DNA of 10,053 nucleotides from Irineochytrium annulatum. Lineage: Eukaryota > Chytridiomycota > Chytridiomycetes > Chytridiales > Chytridiaceae. The position numbers and the translations under genes were made by a program. Position 1 is the first letter of the stretch. The number at the start of each line of letters is the position of its first letter. The stretch spans positions 1 through 10,053 of the forward strand of contig JADGJL010001112.1 of the NCBI GenBank assembly GCA_027600665.1, given 5' to 3'. Shown piece after piece: positions 1-7,100 of the stretch. The notes beneath the pieces are model-generated. The model saw nothing but the letters and a program-made list of their open reading frames with translations, did no database searches and was not told the origin of the DNA.

Positions 1-19
1 CATTGACCAGCCTAATCAG

Positions 20-195
20 GTGGTGTTCGACGAGGTAAAATGATGAGAGGGAACAAGGAAATGGATTGCCCTGTTCTCATGCCGCCGGCGGCTGTTGAGG
101 CGACAGGGAGCAAGGCAAAGATGGACTCGGGTATCACGGAGAAAGTGAGGCAGGTTGGGAGGTTCACGGTGATTGAGAAGAGTGGGTCTTCATGA
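20..195 (+). CDS. C-terminal exon of an unidentified gene (5' end outside window)
   Basis: Seen: a frame open from base 16 to a TGA at 193-195. It is preceded by CTAAT and a CAG acceptor at 17-19, so the exon would start at 20 with two bases completing a split codon. In-frame stops at 4-6 and 13-15 lie before this acceptor, which fits intron sequence. The encoded tail is basic and ends in QVGRFTVIEKSGSS. The RFTV segment matches the RFx[V/I] short motif that docks to the conserved C-terminal domain of SPAK/OSR1-type kinases (known for WNK kinases and ion cotransporters). Such a short motif also occurs by chance, so its function is inference. The product cannot be named from this fragment. A start at one of the two ATGs at 40-45 as a tiny separate ORF is less likely, because the acceptor and branch site explain the upstream stops. 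Confidence 0.5.
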
Positions 196-1438
196 CACGG
201 ACGCGTTTATCACATCACATCATTGGAGATGGGCCGTTCTATTTTACTGCGTTCGGTTGATGCGTGCCCTTGTTTCCAACCACAGTGATAGCTAGCACTT
301 TTTTGTTAATTGCATAGTGTTCTTCTTTCTGCCATGTGCATATCAGTCCAAATTGATAATGGATACCTTTATGGCCTCTTAACAACAGCGTAAAAAACTG
401 CGTATTACTATCGTTTATGTTTAATCAGCATGGTTGGCCAGCGGCACCTTAGCAACCGAGCAACTCCTTCACTAGAGCAGCACGCAGTAAGCCTGAGGGT
501 CAGTCCTGGTCCGCGGATGAATAGGCAAACCAGATTTATGACACTTTGCCCTGAGCAAACCTTGCCAGATAAACGTTTTTTATTCTACGACCGCGGGAGA
601 TTACAGGATGCCCAATTCATCCAGGGCTTGAAAAATGGCAAATTTTTTCCAAGTAGTTCTGTGACGGGGGCCGGCTTGGGGAATGATTCCCAAGTCCCTC
701 AGCGTCTGAATATATACACAAAATTTTCGAAGTGGTTTTATGACCGGGGAGACTTTGGAATCATACCAAGTCCACCAGCGTCTGAAAATATGAAATTTTT
801 CGAAGTGGTTTTATGCTTGGGAATGATTTCCCTAGTCTGCGGAGTCTGAACCTTTTTCGAAGTGGGTGTTACGACGCGAATACCTCGTATTGCGCAGTCC
901 CTTCGGGCTGGCCCTCGCTGACATTGCACTATTTTCGAAAATATAGCAGCCACCGGACACCGAGAGGTATTATCCTCTCCCATGTACAAGAAACACGACC
1001 GTCAGGCGATGATCTCTAATGCCCGAAACCATCAGCTGGAGTGTAAAGTTTTTCAGCTTTTGTAAACAACTGGTTTATTGCAGACGGCATCAGCCAGGCT
1101 CGCAAGCCGTGGTGTTAAGCAAGTCATGTTGCGAAAGGAGTGAGGTTCGTGAAGGCCGACATTAAACTTGTGCCTTGTAGGTCAGCACGACTACACATCC
1201 TGAGAAGGGAGGTAAGTGTGTGTCTTTAGTGCAAGAATGCCCAATCTCATTTATATCACTACAATTTGACATGATTGTATTTGACGATACTACAAATGTA
1301 CGGACAGGAGATGAGAAGGATAAAGGAAAAATAAAAAAGTAAAGCGCTCAACAACGAAGTATGTAGATAAGGATTACAGAAACAACAAATGAGGAACGAA
1401 CTCGGCGCAAAACATATTAGACATAAACGTAAACATGT
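196..1438. other. Intergenic region between two convergent genes
   Basis: No convincing coding sequence is seen on either strand. It should hold the 3' ends of the + strand gene ending at 195 and of the - strand gene ending at 1439. An AT-rich stretch at 1255-1400 follows the stop of the minus-strand gene and is the likely place for its 3' UTR. AATAAA occurs on the + strand at 1330-1335, and TTTATT (AATAAA on the - strand) at 1074-1079. The second is 360 bases beyond the minus-strand stop, so its use as a poly(A) signal is uncertain. A degenerate tandem repeat fills 622-880. A segment at 1085-1211 is bounded by strong splice-like sites but has no open frame. Confidence 0.6.
622..880. repeat. 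Degenerate tandem repeat, about four copies of 60-78 bases
   Basis: Seen: four successive units starting near 622, 700, 776 and 840. Each begins with a CAG(C/G)G-TCTGAA-like block, then has an A/T-rich run, then CGAAGTGGTTTTATG (identical in units 2 and 3 at 728-742 and 801-815; diverged in units 1 and 4). Spacing between this block in successive units is about 79, 73 and 57 bases. Unit 1 has a near-perfect dyad at 675-694 (arms CTTGGG and CCCAAG), unit 3 a weaker one at 816-835, and unit 2 a decayed one near 750-772. The units are too diverged to be a fresh microsatellite. They could be an old minisatellite or remains of a mobile element, but no transposase, terminal repeat or target duplication was seen. 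Confidence 0.7.
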
Positions 1439-3680
1439 TCACCGACGCCTCAGCGAGAAGTCCACCACGAGTCCATCCGAATCATCCTTTGAACTGCCTT
1501 TACCCGTCATCGTGCCAGCATCGTCCACCACGAGGTCGTATACATAAATTGAGAGCGTCGTCAGGTATGACTGATATAGCTTCACCTTCCCCGTTTCCGG
1601 ATCATACGTCCCTGTGCAGTGCGTCAGCAATTAATACAATCACGAGTGGTGTGCCACCATACCATCGCACACAAAGGCCTCTTCCAGCCCCTCCAGGATG
1701 GAGGTCCCCTCACCCTGGATCCTATACCCGCTCGGCGTGCACCGTAGCTCCCAGGAGCAGTGATCCGGCGACGTGAGACCGCCCTCATACAGCCATGTCC
1801 CGGCCCACGTTCCGGGTGCGATAGGTGCTATTCCACAGAAACGCACGCACACAGTCAGCAGATACCGCGAGCAAGCAACTCGTGCTTAAATCCCTACCTC
1901 GTCTTCCATCCCCTGGCTCGGCCAGGTATCGAACCTCATCCTCCCCATCGACCCTCCACATTCGAAAGGTGGCGTCCTCCTCCTCTCTCGGCAGCGCGTC
2001 TTCCCCCCCGTCATCCCCGTTCCCGCCCAGATCCTCCAAGTCCCGCGTCTCCGAGGAGACCCACGTTCCCCTGACGTGGCCGTCGCGGGACAACAGGCCG
2101 CGGTAGATCGTCACGGTCGAGTCCTGCTCGAACCACTCCGTCACGATGATGCGGAGTTGGCCGGTGCGGGGATCGTATGTTCCTATTGTGTGTTAAGTGA
2201 ACTGAACATGGTGGATGGGGGTACGGGCGTTACCTCGCGTTGTTTTGAAGACGTCGTCGTCGGTCAGGTCGTCTTTACCATACAGCACCCCGTTCCGAAC
2301 CTCGAGCCAGGCAAACGATGCCTGGATCCAGATATTATCGGCGTCGGACCAGCAGCAGCCAGCCCATCGTCCCGGTCTCAGCGTTCCTATTTGCCTCATT
2401 TAAAACACCATCACCACCGCAAGCAAGAAGAATCAACTCACGCTTCTCCCCAACCCCCAACGCATTCCCATCACTGATCCTAAACAGACACAACCTACCC
2501 CTCGGCTCGCTCGCGTCCCTCCTCCGCCACCTCCCCGCGATGGCGTCCTCGACGAACACACCGTCGAACACCACGTCGTGCCCAAATACCTCCGTCTCAA
2601 GGAAGTGAACCCTGTGGGGCTCATCGCGGGACACCTGGCCCGAGCATGCGAACGGGCTGGATTCCTCCCGTGGCCCGCCGGTGAGGGTCCCCGTTGTGGG
2701 GTCGATGGAGAGGGAGACCTCGTAGAAGATCTTGAGCATCTCCCGGTCGGATGAGGTGTACCAGCCTAGCCAACCTCCCGATCTTGGCATTGCTGTTTGC
2801 GTGCGGTTTCTTTGTTAATGCCCGGTGTGCGCGTGCAGATACGTACTCTTCACGATCTCGCTCGAAATTCTCTTGAGGCTCCCCTGCCTCGATCCCAGTA
2901 TCTTCCCCTTCGCCACTAGCGCGCTCACGGCCTTGGTCGCCACGCCCGCTCCGGTGACGGCCGCCGCTGCCCTGACCCCAGCACCACCACCACCACCTTC
3001 TCGTCCCACAGCATTCCCGAACAAGGAAGAGGACGACAGGGAGGTTGGAAACTCTGGCAGCCTCGGCGCGCTCTCGCTCCTCAACAGCGCTGGCGCCGGC
3101 AAAGGCGGCAGCGTCGACCCACGGCTCGCGACGGCCGGCCTGGGCGCGACGCGCGGCGGTGCGGCGTTCTCCTTCCCCTGCTGATACTGCTGCTGCTGCT
3201 GCTGCTGACGCACGCTACATGCGCGGGCGGGTACGGCGCCGGTGTTGGACGGCTTGGCGGCCGCCGCTGACACGGGTCGGGATGGCCGCAGGGACGTCAG
3301 CGATCCCGTCCCATTGCCGGAGCCGGTGGGTGTCATGGAAACGGGGCGAGGACGTGTCGGGGGTCGGGGGACGATGGAGGAGGTCGAGGAGGAGGTTGTG
3401 AGGGAGAAGGCGGAGGGATCGGTGAGGATGTCGGAGGCGGCACGGTGGAGGTGGCGGTCCGACATGACGGGCGGCGACCGCGGAGAAACGGGGACGTCGA
3501 TGGAGACGGATACGGCCGTGGAGGGCTTGCGGGAGCCGAAGGGTCTGGAATTGGGGAACCGTCCCAAAAATAGGATAGCAAGGGAGGAACCGCATCACTA
3601 AAAATACAGACTCCGATGTTGAAGAAACTCTACTTTAAAATGGGCAACTTTCTTTCGTCTTTTTGAATATTGTTAATCAT
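1439..3680 (-). CDS. Protein of unknown family: disordered N-terminus plus three tandem Trp-rich modules (seven exons)
   Basis: Spliced model (minus strand): 3680-3634, 3544-2847, 2792-2442, 2386-2234, 2182-1898, 1827-1663, 1611-1439; 1872 nt, about 623 residues. Donors are GTAGAG, GTACGT, GTGAGT, GTAACG, GTAGGG and GTATGG; acceptors are CAG or TAG; all phases match. Residues 1-250 are rich in Ser, Pro, Ala and Arg, with polyglutamine at 129-135, a KEN box at 140-142 and Gly/Ala runs, so probably disordered. From Trp256, Trp373 and Trp519 three modules follow. Each starts with a G-W/TW-x-G-x-W/Y-like segment and later has hydrophobic-x-x-G-(x)n-DG-x-(x)-G-x-W; modules 2 and 3 also share GTYDPxTG. 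Module 2 carries an acidic insert of about 25 residues. This suggests a repeated beta-sheet fold. I do not recognise the family and assign no function. No signal peptide or membrane segment is seen. The first exon is the weakest part: translation could instead start at Met43 (3465), as upstream of 3567 this frame has a stop and no ATG. Confidence 0.8.
3178..3207 (-). repeat. CAG trinucleotide tract (polyglutamine)
   Basis: On the minus strand seven uninterrupted CAG codons are followed by TAT and two more CAG codons, giving Q7-Y-Q2 just before GKEN. The tract lies in the predicted disordered part of the minus-strand protein and is likely length-variable between strains. A shorter GGT run (poly-Gly) lies nearby at about 2982-2997. 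Confidence 0.85.
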
Positions 3681-4123
3681 AGTCGATAGAAAACGAAGAC
3701 AAGAAGTAAAATACTAGCGTGTTTTAGGGCCATTGGTGGTTTTCGGCTGGAGGCGGCCACCAGTCACGACAAACGGAGAGGACGCCACAGAGTGCGTCAT
3801 AACAGGGTATGATCAGCGACCGTCGCTTCGGTCCCGGATTCCGCGAGGCGCTCGGGGGGTTCGACCGGCGATGACCGAGTCCGCGAGCCCCGGTGTGGAT
3901 AGCGGAGGGTCAGCAGCCGCAATTGCCTGGGAGGCCTAGACAAACGAAAATCTCCGTCCCGCCCAATTCAACCCAATGCCGAACCCTCCATTCGTGCCGC
4001 CCCCAGGAAGCCGAAGAGCATCGAGAATCGCTGGGATTTACATATTCTGTTTACCTGCACCTTGCGCGCGAGCTCACCCCCTCGTCTCATCTCGCACCCT
4101 CGCAGCCGGGGCGCGCGCACAAC
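3681..4123. promoter_or_regulatory. Divergent (bidirectional) promoter region
   Basis: This 443-base spacer separates the start codons of the minus-strand repeat-module gene (3680) and the plus-strand cyclase gene (4124), so it must hold both promoters. ATTGG at 3732-3736 is a CCAAT pentamer facing the minus-strand gene, 52 bases from its ATG. Two CCAAT pentamers at 3963-3967 and 3973-3977 face the cyclase, about 150 bases from its ATG. CCAAT boxes are bound by the fungal HAP/NF-Y complex, but pentamers also occur by chance. No clear TATA box was seen. An ATG at 3976, out of frame with the cyclase, opens a frame that overlaps its start and ends at 4284. It would act as an inhibitory upstream ORF if transcription starts before it. 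Confidence 0.55.
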
Positions 4124-7100
4124 ATGGGAACACCAAAGGCCCTCGTGGCGTCGTTTGTCAGGAGTCTGCTGGCGGACGCGGGGAGGAAGGACGTGATGTT
4201 GGAGTTTCTGAGGAACGGGAGGCCGTATGTGGAGACGGAGCACGCAGTGGTGGTGATGGTGAGTTCGTTTGGGAAGGGCTTTAGGAGCTTGGGGGAAGGG
4301 AAAACTGACGTTCTTCTGCCGTAGATCGACGTGGCAGGCTTCTCGCAGTTCACTTCCGACTTGGTACGATGCCTTTTTACTATTTTTCGCTTTGAGCTTA
4401 TATCTGTTGATCACGTAATTGCGTAGTCGTCCTTGGGCAAGGTGTCGTCGGAAATAATTACAGAGAGCGTAGGAGGGTACCTGAGCAGAATAACGGATGT
4501 CATCTATCTGTATGGAGGTACGCGACCGTAGCAGCTAAGGGTCCTAGCTCATCATTTCCAGGCGACATCGTGAAGTTTCTCGGAGACGCCGTTCTCATCA
4601 CCTTTAGCGCCAACGCGCCTGTTCCGGCAGCCAATGCCGAGAGGCTTCACATGGACACGCTTGAGCGCGCAACCCTATGCTGCCTCCATATCATGCTCCG
4701 ATATCCCCACGTGGAGCTTGAGGTGCAAAGCCCGACGCTTGTGCGACATAGAACAAGAAAGGATAAGGAGGACTATATGAGCTCGGACTGTAAGGGAATC
4801 ATTGCGACAAGCCGGACTAAATCGTGTTACTGATTTATACAGCTGCGTTAAAGAGCGGTTCGCGACTGTCATTGCACGTGGCCATCACCATTGGGTCCAT
4901 TGACCACGTGATCGTTGGAACGCCGAATGAGCGAATGGATTATTTTATCGACGGGGACTGCATGGACACACTCAAAAACGTCGTTGATCATGCGAAATCA
5001 GGTAGGCTACTTCGCTGACACTCTCCACGCGAGACTTTGCTGACCAGCTGATTCGCGCATAAGGCGAGCTCGGGCTCTCGTCTGGTGCCTGGTCGCTTCT
5101 CCAAAAACACCACAAAGAAACCGCGAACGTCGTCCCCCGTGTCTCCGACTCGGACGTCACCTTTGCCTCCGGTCAACTCGAGGTCCTCCACGATAGCATG
5201 CTTTCCGCCGACGCCTTCTCGAGGACCTCCACCGTCCGCAAAGGGTTCACGGGTGGTGCCATAATCGGGGACAGTGAGTATGCAACGAAGGTCATCGCCG
5301 GTCATAAGGGCATCGCTAAAGCGGCACCGCTTGCTGCCGTGGTGGAAGGTGATGCTGATGACGGTTTGCTGAACACCTTCGTCAATCAGTCCATTGTGTA
5401 TAAATTGAAGCAGAGGAAGACACTGTCAGCGGATGACGCGACGGCCGTAAATGGTGGGGCATCCTCTTTGTTTACCCAGTTGTTTTCTCTAACATCGCAG
5501 CAGACATGAGAAGCGACATAAAGGGGGAGTTTCGAAGGGTTAGCGCCGTTTTCGTGAAAATCTACAACCACTCGGACGCGCAGAAGTCACAATCCATCAT
5601 GAGCATTTTGCTACAAAGCTTGAAAAAGAACGGTGGCGTTTTCCAGCAGTATGCGGGTGCGTTTAAAAATTGTTCCTCGTTTGAACTCTGCGACCCATCC
5701 TAACGACGCGTGGGTTTAGTTGATGACAAAGGCCACACAATGTTCTATCTGTTCGGACTGCCTCCACACACAACCGGCCAAGACGCCTTGAACGCCCTCC
5801 GCGCCAGCGTCGAGTTCGCCACCGCGATCGAGAAATCTAACCTCGGCCCCGTCGCCGTCGCGGTCGCGACGGGCGACGTCATGTTCACGTCCTTCGGCTC
5901 CTCCTACCGCATCGACGCCAGCTTCCTCGGCGACGTCATCAACGTCGCCGCCCGGCTCCTCACCGTCGCCCACCTCGCGGTCCCGGGGGACGTCTTGTGC
6001 GAGACGGAAACGCGCTCGTCGGCGCATGGACTGACGTTTGCGGAGCTGGGCGAGCATAGGGTAAAGGGGAAGCTCCTGCCGATTGCGGTGTACAGCGTCA
6101 ATGCAGATGCGTTCAAGATGTATGACCAGCTTAGCAGGAAGGCGACGTTGAAGGTTGTTGGGTATCACGACGAGCATGCGGCGCTTGACGATGCGTTCCA
6201 CGGGTGGCTGCGTCATGACGCCGGCAGGACGTGCGTGATTGAGGGTGCATCAGGAATGGGGAAGTCGATGATGCTAAAGTACATGAAGGAGAAGGCGGCG
6301 AGTGAAAGCCGCGTGAAGTGCTGGTGAGTTTTAGATGCGCGCGTTATCATTCCTGACGTGTGGTTCTTTGTATTGTACAGCGTCGTCCAAGGGACCGAGA
6401 TGGAGAAATCTTCCCCGTACTCGTCAATCGGGGCAGTGATCGCATACATATACGCCCAATATTCGGACACGTCTTTGAAGATCGGCCGGCATGGATCAGG
6501 GATTGAGCGATCCACATCGTACCTCTCCACGCACGAGCGAAGCGCCCGCCGTATGAGCGTGGCGCAATTAAGCAGAGGAAGAATTAACGAACCTGACATC
6601 CACGGTTTCTTGAGGCAATATGATGTTTACTCGGAATTTGCGCCGCTGCTTAAGCTGGCGCTGCCGTGGCTGCGCATCCCAGACAATGACTCCACGAGAA
6701 GCCTGAGCAGCAAGACGAAGAAAGTTTTGCTGGAGCCCATGCTGCTGAAGATTGTGAGCGGTTTCGTGAGAATGAAGAAGGTTGTGTTTTTGTTTGACGA
6801 CGCGCAGGTACGAGATGACGTTGAAAACCTCTGAGCAAAACTAACAAATGATAGTGGCTTGATACAATCTCACTTGAGGTTATTCAGCATCTTACCGCAA
6901 GCTGCTCCAAGGTATACGCAACACGGCTACAGCAAAGCTGATAATCTTCAAATAGGGTTTGTTTCTCTTCTTCACTCGTCAAATCGCTGGGAACCCAAAT
7001 ATCGAAAGCATGGTTGCGCGGCCTTCGACCGCGAAGCTCCACCTGCAGGGATTGACGAAAGAAGACATAACGGAGCTTATTCTACAATTCTTCAGGGACG

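Noticed and set aside
430..849. 139-codon + strand frame across the left intergenic region
   Set aside because: It runs through the degenerate tandem array, so its open state follows from the repeats; composition is not protein-like and no family resemblance is seen.
738..989. 83-codon - strand frame
   Set aside because: Also lies across the tandem array, starts and ends without splice or gene context, and shows no recognisable motif.
1084..1165. tRNA-like look (a GGTTCG block near 1144)
   Set aside because: No matching acceptor stem, D arm or anticodon arm could be paired around it.
2076..2477. 133-codon + strand frame, and other + strand frames at 1435-2608
   Set aside because: Antisense shadows of the minus-strand gene, whose exons join in phase and give repeated modules.
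3215..3598. 127-codon - strand frame in another frame over the Ser/Pro-rich exon
   Set aside because: Arg/Pro/His-rich composition typical of a shifted frame; it does not join in phase to the downstream module exons, whereas the chosen frame does.
3733..3939. 68-codon + strand frame in the divergent promoter region
   Set aside because: Arg/Gly-rich, no family resemblance, and it lies in the short spacer between two divergent starts; a leader exon of the cyclase is possible but unsupported.
5716..6216. 166-codon - strand frame opposite the C2 domain
   Set aside because: The + strand carries clear cyclase motifs here; the antisense frame is a GC-rich shadow.
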